Below are positions 24,199 to 33,664 of a stretch of 64,000 nucleotides of DNA, one piece after another (within the stretch, counting starts at the first letter, position 1; each line of letters opens with the position of its first letter). The notes under the pieces were generated by a model. The model worked only from the letters and a program-made list of their open reading frames with translations. It was not told where the DNA came from and made no database searches. A program made the position numbers and the translations under genes. The DNA is taken from positions 1-64,000 of the forward strand of contig CATXDC010000011.1 in the NCBI GenBank assembly GCA_958366985.1. The letters run 5' to 3'. Source of the DNA: an uncultured Oscillospiraceae bacterium (GTDB taxonomy: Bacteria; Bacillota; Clostridia; Oscillospirales; Acutalibacteraceae).

Positions 24199-25566
24199 TT
24201 GATCAGAAAAAATGACGACATATGTCTTGATATAACAGCCATGTCCTCTGAAGGCAGCGGAATAGGAAGATATGAGGGAATGGCAATTTTTGTCCCTGCA
24301 ACTGCAGTAGGTGATAAAATAAAAGCTCATATAATCAAAGTAAAAAAGAACTATGCCATAGGCAAGGTCCTGGAAATAATTGCCCCATCCCCCGACAGAA
24401 AAGAATCCGACTGTCCTGTTTTCGGCAAATGTGGAGGATGCTCATACCGACATATTACATACGAAGCTGAATGCAAAATAAAGCAGCAGCGTGTAAAAGA
24501 TGCAATGGAGCGCCTCGGCGGTGTTACCGCTCCCATAAATCCAATTGCAGCAGACGAAAATTATTTAAGATACAGAAACAAAGCTCAGTATCCCTTTGCA
24601 TCAGGCAAAGACGGAGAAGTCATTGCAGGTTTTTATGCTCAGAAAAGCCACCGTGTAATTCCCTGCTCCGACTGCAAATTACAGCCTGAGATATTTTCGG
24701 AAATACTCGAATCGGTTCTTCGATGGGCAAACAGAAGAAACCTGTCTCCCTATAACGAAGAAACCGGAGAGGGACTTTTAAGACATCTTTATCTCAGAAT
24801 CAGCGGAGAAAGCGGCGTTGTAATGGTCTGCATAGTCATAAACGGAAAGGAACTTCCTTTCAGCGCAGAGCTTTGCGGTATACTTACAACACGTTTTAAA
24901 GAAATTGAAACCATAGTTATTAATATAAATACTGAAAAGACAAATGTCATTCTCGGTGAAGAATGCCGCACCCTTTACGGTCCGGGTTACATAACAGACA
25001 CCCTCTGTGGACTTTCTTTCCGCCTTTCTCCCCTTTCCTTTTATCAGGTAAACCGTGAGCAGGCGCAGCGTCTTTACAGAAAAGCGGCAGAATATGCTGA
25101 TCTTAAAGGCAACGAGATACTTTTAGACCTTTACTGCGGAACAGGCACAATAGGTCTTACTATGGCACACATGGCTAAAAAGCTCATAGGTGTCGAGGTT
25201 GTTGAACAGGCAGTGCGTGATGCCGAAAAGAACGCCATGGAAAACGGTGCGGACAACAGCGAATTTATATGCGGTGATGCGGCAAAGGCAGCAGCCGAAC
25301 TTAAAAGACGAGGCATAAAACCTGATGTAATAATCGTTGACCCTCCCAGAAAGGGCTGCGGCGAAGAACTTATAAACACAATAGCCGAAATGTCTCCGGA
25401 GCGTGTTGTATATATTTCCTGCGACCCTGCCACTCTCGGCAGAGACTGCAAAACTTTTGGAAGTCTCGGTTATGAAGTTAAGGAATACACGCCATTTGAC
25501 CTTTTCCCCGGCACAGTTCATGTAGAAACAGCCGCTCTCATAGTGCGCCGTTCTGATGAAGATTAA
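24199..25566 (+). CDS. rlmD: RlmD-type 23S rRNA (uracil-C5)-methyltransferase with TRAM domain
   Basis: A 455-aa SAM-dependent methyltransferase. An N-terminal TRAM domain (about 5-60) is followed by the [4Fe-4S] ligands Cys72, Cys78 and Cys81 (CPVFGKCGGC) and a fourth Cys near 156-159. The SAM loop is 'LLDLYCGTGTIGL', and the catalytic Cys408 lies in 'VYISCDPATLGRD'. It methylates uracil C5 in 23S rRNA (RlmD) or tRNA (TrmA-like), and the exact target is not set by sequence. TTG is chosen as start: GGGAGGA lies eight bases before it, and the in-frame upstream ATG would overlap that site. A second, shorter RlmD-like gene lies about 7 kb downstream. Confidence 0.87.
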   Translation: MIRKNDDICLDITAMSSEGSGIGRYEGMAIFVPATAVGDKIKAHIIKVKKNYAIGKVLEIIAPSPDRKESDCPVFGKCGGCSYRHITYEAECKIKQQRVKDAMERLGGVTAPINPIAADENYLRYRNKAQYPFASGKDGEVIAGFYAQKSHRVIPCSDCKLQPEIFSEILESVLRWANRRNLSPYNEETGEGLLRHLYLRISGESGVVMVCIVINGKELPFSAELCGILTTRFKEIETIVININTEKTNVILGEECRTLYGPGYITDTLCGLSFRLSPLSFYQVNREQAQRLYRKAAEYADLKGNEILLDLYCGTGTIGLTMAHMAKKLIGVEVVEQAVRDAEKNAMENGADNSEFICGDAAKAAAELKRRGIKPDVIIVDPPRKGCGEELINTIAEMSPERVVYISCDPATLGRDCKTFGSLGYEVKEYTPFDLFPGTVHVETAALIVRRSDED

Positions 25567-25633
25567 GCACATATTTTATTTAAAATTATTTGTTATTTAA
25601 CACATATAACTTTATAAGGAGATGCGTTCTGAA

Positions 25634-26233
25634 ATGTTTGATATAAGAAAATTCAACTGGACGAGAGAGCCTACTGACTGTGTTTTAAAAGATGATTTAA
25701 TCGAAATAACTACAAAACCATACACAGATTTATGGCAGCGCACCTATTATCATTTCAGAAACGACAATGCGCCTGTACTGCAAATGGAAACATCGGAAAA
25801 ATATTTTTCCTTTATAGTTAAAACTGAATTTGAAAGCGGTCACCGATTTGACCAGTGCGGAATAGTGATGTATCTTGACAGCGACAACTGGCTTAAAGCT
25901 TCCGTTGAATACGAAAACAGCGAATTTCAGCATCTGGGAAGTGTTGTTACGAACCACGGATATTCCGACTGGGCTACAACTGCAATTGATGCGCACAAAA
26001 AATCCATGTGGTATCGTTTAAGCCGCAGAGAAGATGATTTCTGCATTGAATGTTCAGAGGACGGGATAAACTTTTCACAAATGAGAATATGCCACATATG
26101 GAATGCATTCGATAAAATTTCCTTCGGTGTCTATGCATGCAGTCCTGAAAATTCTTCTTTTAAAGCTACATTTACAAATATGGACATCACTGACTGTAAA
26201 TGGAAAGCCCATGACGGTCAGCAGCCGGACTGA
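25634..26233 (+). CDS. DUF1349-family protein
   Basis: A 199-aa beta-rich protein of the DUF1349 family (concanavalin-like fold), with the typical phrases 'FDIRKFNW', 'DQCGIVMYLDSDNWLKASVEYEN' and 'ISFGVYACSPENSSFKATFTNM'. No signal peptide is present. The family is often linked to carbohydrate-active loci but has no established enzyme activity. The ATG at 25634 gives better spacing to AAGGAG than an upstream ATG only a base or two away from that site. It is followed 18 bases later by the DUF6886 gene, probably in one transcript. Confidence 0.82.
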   Translation: MFDIRKFNWTREPTDCVLKDDLIEITTKPYTDLWQRTYYHFRNDNAPVLQMETSEKYFSFIVKTEFESGHRFDQCGIVMYLDSDNWLKASVEYENSEFQHLGSVVTNHGYSDWATTAIDAHKKSMWYRLSRREDDFCIECSEDGINFSQMRICHIWNAFDKISFGVYACSPENSSFKATFTNMDITDCKWKAHDGQQPD

Positions 26234-26251
26234 GATTATACGGAGAAAAAT

Positions 26252-26791
26252 ATGAGATTATTTCACGTAAGCGAAGAGAGCGATATAGACGTATTTATTC
26301 CCAGAACCCCCACCCGTGATGATCTGAATAAAAGCATAAAACTTGTATGGGCAATTGATGAAAAGAGATTGCCCAATTTTCTTACACCACGAAACTGTCC
26401 AAGGGTGGCATATTATGCAGGAGAGAATACAGCTGCATCTGATAGGGACAAATTCTTTTCCTCATCTGCCATTTCCCATGCCATTGTAATCGAAAACCAA
26501 TGGTTTGAGAAAATGAAAAATACCACCTTGTATTTATATGAATTTGATGAAAAAAATTTTGTATTACAGGACAGCGTTGCCGGTTATTATGTTGCAGAAA
26601 CTCCTCAAACGCCAAAAACAAAATATGAACTTACCGACCTATTTTCCGAACTTATAAAAAGAAATGTGGAAATAAGACTGGTGGATAATTTATGGGATAT
26701 TGCCGAGAAAATAGAGAAATCCACTTTAAACTGGTCTTTTTGCAGAATGGATTTTGCAAAACCGCCGCAAAAAATCAACAAAAATTTATAA
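26252..26791 (+). CDS. DUF6886-family protein
   Basis: A 179-aa cytoplasmic protein with the family opening 'RLFHVSEESDIDVFIPRTPTRDD' and a central 'FLTPRNCPRVAYYAG'. Members often resemble ADP-ribosyltransferase-like or RES-like small folds, but function is unknown and I see no confirmed active site. CGGAGA precedes the ATG. It is co-directional with the DUF1349 gene and ends before a strong terminator. Confidence 0.75.
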   Translation: MRLFHVSEESDIDVFIPRTPTRDDLNKSIKLVWAIDEKRLPNFLTPRNCPRVAYYAGENTAASDRDKFFSSSAISHAIVIENQWFEKMKNTTLYLYEFDEKNFVLQDSVAGYYVAETPQTPKTKYELTDLFSELIKRNVEIRLVDNLWDIAEKIEKSTLNWSFCRMDFAKPPQKINKNL

Positions 26792-26833
26792 ACTTCAATA
26801 ACTTTGTATAAACAATATATTTATAAATTAATA

Positions 26834-26868
26834 AAAACCGGGAGATTCACTGGATTCTCCCGGTTTTT
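26834..26868 (+). terminator. Intrinsic terminator after the DUF6886 gene
   Basis: AAAACCGGGAGA / TCTCCCGGTTTT, with a 10-base loop and a T-run. Confidence 0.88.
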
Positions 26869-26959
26869 GGTATTTTACATAGTTTTTATACGTATTGACG
26901 CATTTAATTGTGTAAATTATAATGAATTTGGGTTGTTAATAACCAAAAGGAGTGATAAT

Positions 26960-29941
26960 ATGAAGAGCATTAAATCTTTTGCGGCAAAAATTACTGCTGT
27001 ACTGCTGGCACTGTCTGTTTGCTTTTCCAGCATGGCATTTACTGCAAGTGCAGCAACAAGTCCGTATCTGTTCTATCTTGTCTATTCTGACCTTCAAATG
27101 AACAAGACAAGTGCTGACCAAAGATACGGTGGAAATTCAAACCATGTCAACTCTCAGCAGCTGACAAACGGCGACAGTGCAAGAGGTATAAAAGGAAGCG
27201 TTGTATATCTCGCCAAAAATGAGCGTGAAGGCTTCCAGATATATTTCCACGAGCAAACCACCAGCCGTCCCCTGCGTGTTGAAGTAGGCGAATTTAGAAA
27301 CGAAAAAGGAGAGCTTCTTGAAAGCTCAATTTATAATGAGGCTTATTTCAGACCGTGGGCCAACGGTGATCAGCTTGGTGAAGCCCTTGTTCCATACCGT
27401 GGCGAAACAGTGACTACGGTTCTTAATGAAAACAATACTTTTTATGTTGAACTGATTTCCTCAAAGGATCAGACACCCGGCAATTACACCTCCAAAGTGA
27501 CTCTCTACGACGGAGACAAAGTTCTGGAAGAAAAGCCTATAACGGCAGTTGTCTGGAATTTTGCTCTGCCCGAAAGCCACTATGCAACAGCTCTTATGGG
27601 ACTTTATAACAGCGCCTCAAGTTACGGCGATACAAAAGGTTTCCTTGCACTTAACGGCGTGCGCTTTACTGACTGGTCAACTATCGTGCCGGAAGATATT
27701 CCCCTTGCCGAAAGCATACTTGAAGGCTGGCAGGAAACTATGCTCGAACATGGAATTACTCCATATGAGCTTCCCCGATTTCTGATTGATAACGATGAAA
27801 AAGCTGCTGAACTTACAATGGCTGACCCAAGGCGCAAGATGTTCAGCGTACCGCTTTTATCCGGAAACATCTTATCCTCTGAAACCAAAAGTAAAATTTT
27901 GCAATATAAAAATGTGGTAAACGGTAATCCCCTTTTGATGGATAAAGCATTTTTCTATGTTGCCGATGAGCCCGGCTGGGGTGAAGGAAGCGATACTTCC
28001 GCATTTGACAATCGTGTTGCAGCAATAGAATCTCTTTGGCCCAACAGCCACAAAATGGTTCCGTTTTTCAATTCTGCAAACTATGAAATTATCATGTCAA
28101 AGCTTAAAACCAGCACTGATGTTCTGTGTCTTAATCAGGGACTTGTATTCGGTCATGACGGCGCCTTTGATGAATACGCAAACGGAGATTCATGGCATAT
28201 TAAGTTAAGATATCCAGGTGACATTCAGCTGGGAAGCTTTGAGCTGTGGCGCTGGGGCAAAAGTCCCGCCGGAGTATTCCGCCGTATTTTTTTCTGGCAG
28301 TCAGATCTGCTGGGCGATAACGGTATGCTCTATTACAACTGCGGATATGTTCCTCAGACAGCTGACGGACCATATAATATCTGGGAAACATATACAATGC
28401 CTTCCAAATCAGGAGTACAGACAGGAAACGGAAACGGCGTACTCCTTTATCCCGGAGCTCCCATCGGAGAAGATCCCACAAAGCCTATCGTTTCCCTTCG
28501 TCTTAAACAGATTTCTTCCGGTCTTGACGATAACGACTATCTTTCTCTTGCCCGTGAATTCCTCGGAGAAGACAGTCAGGTACTTAAAAATGCAATCAAT
28601 AAGGTTTTTGTAAACTACGAAAAATATGGTCTCCAGTACATATTCAGCTCTGAACCTCATGATAATGTTTCAGTGGACTACATAGCATGGGAATGTGCGA
28701 CAATGAACGCCGCAAGAATCATGCTCGGCAACGCTCTGAGTGAAGCCAACACAGAACATAATTACGGAGAATGGATGCTTGCAGTTGAACCTGACGCTGA
28801 CCACGACGGTCTTGAAATCAGAACATGCGCAGAATGCGGCACTCAGGAAAGCCGTGCAGCTGTAAGATGCAGCGACGGAGAACACAGCTATACATATACA
28901 GACAACGGCGACGGAACCCACACCTGCCAGTGTACTGTATGCGGTTCAAAAATCATCCAGGAACACAGAACAGAAGCTATCCCCGAAGTTGAACCTACCT
29001 GTACATCTGAAGGTCTTACAGGCGGAGTACGCTGCAAAGACTGCGGTTTGATTATAGAGCCTCAGAGTACTGTTGATAAAATTCCCCACACACCCGGTGA
29101 TTGGAACTACGCCTCCAACGGAGTATTTGAAAGAGAATGCAGTGTCTGCCACAATATTATTGATGTACAGACCGTTGAAATCACTCTTTCTGACAACAAT
29201 ATAACTCTCACTAACGGAGATTCGGCACAGCTCACCGCCGAAGTGGCAGATTTTACAAAGATTGTATTTTCTTCCGAAAACAGCGCAATCGCTTCTGTTG
29301 ATTCCAAGGGAAAAATTACAGCAAAATCTCCCGGAGAAACTGCAATTATTGCCCGTATTGAGGGAACAGATATTGAGAAAGCCTGCAAAGTAACTGTAAA
29401 CCCCAAAACTTATACTGTTACATGGATTATAGACTCAGCTACACAGACCACCAAAGTCGCTGAAGGGGCATCAATTGTTCCTCCCGAAGTAAAGGATATT
29501 CCCGGCTATAAATTCAAGGGATGGTCCCCTAATATACCTGAGAAAATGCCATCGAAAGATTTAACCTTTACTGCCACCTTTGAACCTGTTTCAACAGTTT
29601 CAATTGTACCGGTAAACAGTTCTGATGAAAAATCAGGAAATGTGATTTATCATCAGGTTCCATGGTATGAAACCTGGGTAAGCCATTCGGTTGATCTGAC
29701 TGTTCAAATGGAAGACAACAGCAAAATTGTCAGTGTACAGTGGGTATATGCAAACTGGTCGGCAGAAACTCCAGAAGCAGACATTCTGTATGCAGGCAAG
29801 ACATCTGCCACAATCAGACCCACCTGGGGCATCGGAGCACGCTCCTGCTGGGTACAGGCAATAGTGACGGATATTTACGGAAATAAAATCACATCTGATC
29901 CGGTAAAAGTCCGCTTCTATAACTGGGATTGGCAGAAATAA
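26960..29941 (+). CDS. Secreted multidomain DUF4091 protein with Cys-rich, Big2 and InlB-type modules
   Basis: A 993-aa exported protein. A Sec signal peptide (Lys-rich start, hydrophobic core, ASA-A cleavage near residue 31) is followed by an N-terminal beta domain and a DUF4091 glycosidase-like region (about 200-560: 'FYVADEPGWG', 'GSFELWRWGKSPAGVFRRIFFWQ'). Next is a Cys-rich stretch with repeated CxxCG pairs (about 615-735), a Big2 Ig-like domain (about 738-813), an InlB/Listeria-Bacteroides repeat (about 815-876) and a C-terminal beta domain. No sortase motif, dockerin or S-layer repeat is visible, so attachment is unknown; the protein may be released. ATG 26960 has AAAGGAG upstream and begins the signal peptide. 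The role is probably extracellular glycan binding or hydrolysis. Confidence 0.83.
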   Translation: MKSIKSFAAKITAVLLALSVCFSSMAFTASAATSPYLFYLVYSDLQMNKTSADQRYGGNSNHVNSQQLTNGDSARGIKGSVVYLAKNEREGFQIYFHEQTTSRPLRVEVGEFRNEKGELLESSIYNEAYFRPWANGDQLGEALVPYRGETVTTVLNENNTFYVELISSKDQTPGNYTSKVTLYDGDKVLEEKPITAVVWNFALPESHYATALMGLYNSASSYGDTKGFLALNGVRFTDWSTIVPEDIPLAESILEGWQETMLEHGITPYELPRFLIDNDEKAAELTMADPRRKMFSVPLLSGNILSSETKSKILQYKNVVNGNPLLMDKAFFYVADEPGWGEGSDTSAFDNRVAAIESLWPNSHKMVPFFNSANYEIIMSKLKTSTDVLCLNQGLVFGHDGAFDEYANGDSWHIKLRYPGDIQLGSFELWRWGKSPAGVFRRIFFWQSDLLGDNGMLYYNCGYVPQTADGPYNIWETYTMPSKSGVQTGNGNGVLLYPGAPIGEDPTKPIVSLRLKQISSGLDDNDYLSLAREFLGEDSQVLKNAINKVFVNYEKYGLQYIFSSEPHDNVSVDYIAWECATMNAARIMLGNALSEANTEHNYGEWMLAVEPDADHDGLEIRTCAECGTQESRAAVRCSDGEHSYTYTDNGDGTHTCQCTVCGSKIIQEHRTEAIPEVEPTCTSEGLTGGVRCKDCGLIIEPQSTVDKIPHTPGDWNYASNGVFERECSVCHNIIDVQTVEITLSDNNITLTNGDSAQLTAEVADFTKIVFSSENSAIASVDSKGKITAKSPGETAIIARIEGTDIEKACKVTVNPKTYTVTWIIDSATQTTKVAEGASIVPPEVKDIPGYKFKGWSPNIPEKMPSKDLTFTATFEPVSTVSIVPVNSSDEKSGNVIYHQVPWYETWVSHSVDLTVQMEDNSKIVSVQWVYANWSAETPEADILYAGKTSATIRPTWGIGARSCWVQAIVTDIYGNKITSDPVKVRFYNWDWQK

Positions 29942-29987
29942 AGTTTTCTGCTTAAAAGTAAAGTAAAAATATAAATCAATAAATTTT

Positions 29988-30024
29988 CCCTGCTGTATTT
30001 CTCAAAATACGGCAGGGATTTTTT
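29988..30024 (+). terminator. Intrinsic terminator after the secreted DUF4091 gene
   Basis: CCCTGCTGTATTT / AAATACGGCAGGG (one G-T pair), then ATTTTTT. Confidence 0.85.
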
Positions 30025-30121
30025 AATAACATTTAAAGTGTAAAATTATTTTCAATATACTCTCTGCAATGTATAATATAATGTATAATATAATAAAACA
30101 AAAATTACAGGAGAAAACATT

Positions 30122-30898
30122 ATGCTCTATGTTCCACAAAAAATTAAAGATATAATCGGAAACAGAAAATATACGAAAGACAGCGTTGGAATGTCTGACT
30201 CTCAGGTAATTCTCTTTGACGATATGGTTCTCAAAATCCAGCAAAGCAATAATGAAACCGCTAACGAAGTTAATATGTTGAAATGGCTAAATGATATTCT
30301 GCCCGTGCCTGAACTCATAGCCAGTGAAATTGAAAATAATACTTCTTTTATTTTGATGTCCAAAATAAAAGGAAAAATGCTTTGTGATAATGCATATGCC
30401 GATAAACCCCATGAATTACTGACGCTTTTAGCAGAGGGACTAAATCAGCTCTGGAGCGTTGATATAAAAAACTGTCCTTGTGATAATACACTCAGCTTTA
30501 AATTAGCTGCTGCACGTTTCAATGTCGAAAATGGATTGGTTGATATAGAAAACACAGAGCCTGAAACATTCGGAAAAGACGGTTTCAGCAGTCCACCTGA
30601 ACTACTAGAATGGTTAGAGAAAAACAGACCGGAAGAAGAGCTATCACTTACTCATGGCGATTATTCACTTCAGAACATATTTGCCGAAAATAACAGGATC
30701 GGCGGTTTCATTGATTTGGGAAAAGCAGGTATTGCCGATAAATGGCAGGATATTGCTATATGTTACCGAAGTTTAAAGCATGTTTTCAGTAAACATAAAA
30801 ACAGTCAACTGAATCCAGATATACTTTTTGAAAAACTCGGAATTGAAAAAAATGAGGAAAAATTAAAATACTATATACTCCTTGATGAGTTGTTTTAA
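30122..30898 (+). CDS. APH(3')-family aminoglycoside phosphotransferase-like protein
   Basis: A 258-aa kinase close in length and layout to APH(3')-IIIa (264 aa). Visible motifs are the N-terminal nucleotide-binding lobe, 'LPVPELIASE', and the Brenner motif THGDYSLQN with His178, Asp180 (catalytic base) and Asn185. Asp198 in 'FIDLGKAGIADKWQDIA' is the metal ligand, and the end 'KYYILLDELF' is shared with APH(3')-IIIa. The family phosphorylates kanamycin-type aminoglycosides at the 3'-hydroxyl, and all core catalytic residues are present. Substrate spectrum cannot be read from sequence. No mobile-element genes flank it and base composition looks native, so it may be an intrinsic gene. Confidence 0.85.
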   Translation: MLYVPQKIKDIIGNRKYTKDSVGMSDSQVILFDDMVLKIQQSNNETANEVNMLKWLNDILPVPELIASEIENNTSFILMSKIKGKMLCDNAYADKPHELLTLLAEGLNQLWSVDIKNCPCDNTLSFKLAAARFNVENGLVDIENTEPETFGKDGFSSPPELLEWLEKNRPEEELSLTHGDYSLQNIFAENNRIGGFIDLGKAGIADKWQDIAICYRSLKHVFSKHKNSQLNPDILFEKLGIEKNEEKLKYYILLDELF

Positions 30899-31069
30899 AA
30901 GTATATGTCTACATTTTTAGATCTTGCATTCAAAGTCTTATCGTCCCATTTAAACTATTACAGCTTTTTTGTGCACAGTATATATGATATAATAAAGCAA
31001 AAATGAACACATAAACAGTGACATTGTTAATGAACATTACAGCAAATTACATATAAAGGACAGTGACAA

Positions 31070-32434
31070 ATGGAGCTTCCAATTAAATTCCTTGAAAAAA
31101 TGCAGAACATACTTGGCGACGAATACGATGCCTTTATTAGAACCTATGAGGAAAACAGAAAAGCCGCACTGCGCATTAACACCCTTAAAGGAAACAGTGA
31201 AAAGCTTTTCTCAGTTTTAGACGAAAAACTCTCTCCTGTCCCGTGGACAAGTGACGGATATTTTTATCCTGACACAATGCAGCCGGGCAAAAGTCCTCTC
31301 CATGAATCAGGAGCTTATTATATTCAGGAGCCCAGCGCAATGCTTCCCGCAGAGCTTTTGAAGGCTCAGCCGGGAGAATGTATCCTTGACCTTTGTGCCG
31401 CTCCGGGAGGAAAGACAACTAAAATTGCCGCTGATATGAAAGGCGAAGGACTGCTTGTGGCAAATGAAATTCATCCCAAAAGAGCCGCCATACTTTCATC
31501 CAATGTTGAACGTATGGGCATTAAAAACGCAGTTGTCACAAATGAAAGCTCCGACAGACTCCTTAAAAAATTCCCCGAATTTTTTGACAGGATTTTAGTT
31601 GATGCTCCCTGCTCCGGTGAGGGAATGTTCCGAAAAGATGAGGAAGCAAGAGCTCAGTGGAGCGAAGAAAACGTCATTAAATGTGCTGTGCGTCAGAAAG
31701 AAATACTAGATAATGCTGCGGCAATGCTCCGCCCCGGCGGAAAACTTGTCTATTCCACCTGCACCTTTTCTCCCGAAGAAAATGAAAAGATGATAATTGA
31801 CTTTTTAAATGATCATCCGGAATTTTCCGTTGAAAAGACTGATACTCCCCCCTGCATTTCTAACGGAAGACCGGAGCTTGCCGGAAACGATGAAAGAGCA
31901 GCGTTCACTTTCCGAATATGGCCTCATCTGACTGAAGGTGAAGGTCACTTTACTGCGGTACTTAAAAAGGATGGCAAAAACGAAAACGTATACCGTCAGA
32001 GCAACATTTCACCCTGTCCGAAAGAATATGAAAAGCTGTACAGAGCTTTTGCAGATGAATTTTTAGTAAATCCTCCATTGGGAGAAATTTCAGCTTTCGG
32101 AGAAAATCTCTATATTATGCCTCCGTTTCTTCCAAATCTTGACGGAATCAAGGTTCTGCGTTTTGGCCTTCATCTTGGAACAGTCAAGAAAAATCGCTTT
32201 GAACCAAGTCACTCTCTTGCAATGGCTTTGAATCCACAGGATGCCGTACAATGTACAGAACTTAGCATCAGCGATAAAGAAATTTTTGCCTATCTCAGAG
32301 GTGAAACCATTCCCGCAGGGAATTTAAAGGGCTGGTGTCTTGTTTCAGTCAGCGGATATACCACAGGCTGGGGCAAAGCAGCCGGAGGTATTATAAAAAA
32401 CCATTATCCAAAGGGACTTAGAAGAAGTCTTTAA
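31070..32434 (+). CDS. RsmF-type 16S rRNA (cytosine-C5)-methyltransferase
   Basis: A 454-aa NOL1/NOP2/Sun methyltransferase. The SAM loop is CAAPGGKT (109-116), motif IV is DAPCSG with Cys181, and motif VI is STCTFS with the nucleophile Cys231. A C-terminal extension of about 170 residues carries the pre-PUA and PUA-like RNA-binding parts ('GLHLGTVKKNRFEPSHSLAM', 'GWCLVSVSGYTTGWGKAAGG') that characterise RsmF/YebU relatives. It methylates cytosine C5 in 16S rRNA in E. coli (C1407); Gram-positive relatives can modify other sites. The next methyltransferase gene begins 15 bases after its stop, so the two are co-transcribed. Confidence 0.87.
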   Translation: MELPIKFLEKMQNILGDEYDAFIRTYEENRKAALRINTLKGNSEKLFSVLDEKLSPVPWTSDGYFYPDTMQPGKSPLHESGAYYIQEPSAMLPAELLKAQPGECILDLCAAPGGKTTKIAADMKGEGLLVANEIHPKRAAILSSNVERMGIKNAVVTNESSDRLLKKFPEFFDRILVDAPCSGEGMFRKDEEARAQWSEENVIKCAVRQKEILDNAAAMLRPGGKLVYSTCTFSPEENEKMIIDFLNDHPEFSVEKTDTPPCISNGRPELAGNDERAAFTFRIWPHLTEGEGHFTAVLKKDGKNENVYRQSNISPCPKEYEKLYRAFADEFLVNPPLGEISAFGENLYIMPPFLPNLDGIKVLRFGLHLGTVKKNRFEPSHSLAMALNPQDAVQCTELSISDKEIFAYLRGETIPAGNLKGWCLVSVSGYTTGWGKAAGGIIKNHYPKGLRRSL

Positions 32435-32449
32435 ACAAGGGGTAAAACA

Positions 32450-33622
32450 ATGAAAAAGGAAAACGAAAAGAAAAAAATTCCAAAAGAAAACCAGTGCCCT
32501 TATCATAAAAAATGCGGCGGATGCAGCTTGCAGAATATGGACTATGAAAGACAGCTTAAATTCAAGCAGTCCGTAGTCAACAGACTTTTGGGAGATTTCG
32601 GCAAAGTCGGAAAAATTATCGGCATGAAAAATCCCTGTCATTACCGCAACAAAGCACAGGCATCTTTTGTAAATCTTCACGGCAAACTTTATTCAGGTGT
32701 TTATCAGTCCGCTACCGGAAAAACCATTCCAGTTCAGGACTGCATGATTCAGGATGAAATATCAAACAGAATAATAGGAGAAATTACTCGCCTTGCAGCA
32801 AGCTTCAAGATAAAAGCTTATAATTCCGAAACAGGAACAGGTATACTGCGCCATATACTTATACGAAGGGGCTTTGAAACTAATCAAATCATGGCGGTAA
32901 TAGTTCTCTATGAGGATAAGCTTAAAAACGAAAAGAGCTTTATTAACGCCATACTAAGTCACTGTCCCGAAATTACAACAATCGTAATAAACATAAGCAA
33001 AAGCAAACGCAAACTGGTACTTGGAAGCGAAAGCCGAACCGTTTATGGCAGCGGCACGATAATAGACATTCTCTGCGGAAAAAAGTTTATTATTTCTCCC
33101 CGCTCCTTTTATCAGGTAAATCCTGTACAAACTCAGGTGCTTTATGAAACCGCAATTTCCTTTGCAGAACTGACAGGAAGCGAGACGGTAATTGACGCTT
33201 ACTGCGGAATCGGCACAATAGGCATTTGTACAAGCTCCGGTGCTAAAAGAGTTATCGGAGCCGACTCAAATACAGACGCCATAGCCGACGCCGAAAAAAA
33301 TGCAAAGCTTAACGATATTTCAAACATTGAATTTTATCCCTGCGATGCGGGAGATTTTATGGAGGACTTTGTCTTTTCAGGCGAAAAGGCTCAGGTGCTG
33401 TTCATGGATCCACCCAGAGCCGGCAGCGACAAAAAATTTCTTTCGTCAGCAGTTAAGCTTGCACCTGAAAGAATTGTATATATTTCCTGCAACCCCGAAA
33501 CCCAGCGGCGTGATTTATTTTACCTTACAAAGAATGGATATAAGGTTAAGAAAATAAAACCTGTTGATATGTTCCCCTTTACAGCTCATACAGAATGTAT
33601 TACGCTCCTTTGTCGTAAATAA
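32450..33622 (+). CDS. RlmD/TrmA-like RNA (uracil-C5)-methyltransferase lacking TRAM domain
   Basis: A 390-aa paralogue of the RlmD-type enzyme. It keeps the [4Fe-4S] ligands Cys16, Cys22 and Cys25 (CPYHKKCGGC), the SAM loop 'VIDAYCGIGTIGI', and the nucleophile Cys347 (YISCNPETQRRD). It begins directly with a Lys-rich stretch and has no TRAM domain. In Bacillus two such paralogues share rRNA uracil methylation (RlmCD) and another is TrmA-like, so this copy may have a different rRNA or tRNA target. It forms a two-gene unit with the RsmF-type gene. Confidence 0.86.
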   Translation: MKKENEKKKIPKENQCPYHKKCGGCSLQNMDYERQLKFKQSVVNRLLGDFGKVGKIIGMKNPCHYRNKAQASFVNLHGKLYSGVYQSATGKTIPVQDCMIQDEISNRIIGEITRLAASFKIKAYNSETGTGILRHILIRRGFETNQIMAVIVLYEDKLKNEKSFINAILSHCPEITTIVINISKSKRKLVLGSESRTVYGSGTIIDILCGKKFIISPRSFYQVNPVQTQVLYETAISFAELTGSETVIDAYCGIGTIGICTSSGAKRVIGADSNTDAIADAEKNAKLNDISNIEFYPCDAGDFMEDFVFSGEKAQVLFMDPPRAGSDKKFLSSAVKLAPERIVYISCNPETQRRDLFYLTKNGYKVKKIKPVDMFPFTAHTECITLLCRK

Positions 33623-33664
33623 TTTTTATAACGGCATAGACCCTAAAGTTAGGATGTGACAGAA

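Noticed and set aside
28790..29165. A zinc-finger or electron-transfer domain in the Cys-rich part of the secreted DUF4091 protein
   Set aside because: Spaced CxxCG pairs in this Thr/Glu/His-rich context match the extracellular repeat modules of gut Firmicutes rather than a redox centre; no enzyme motif is present.
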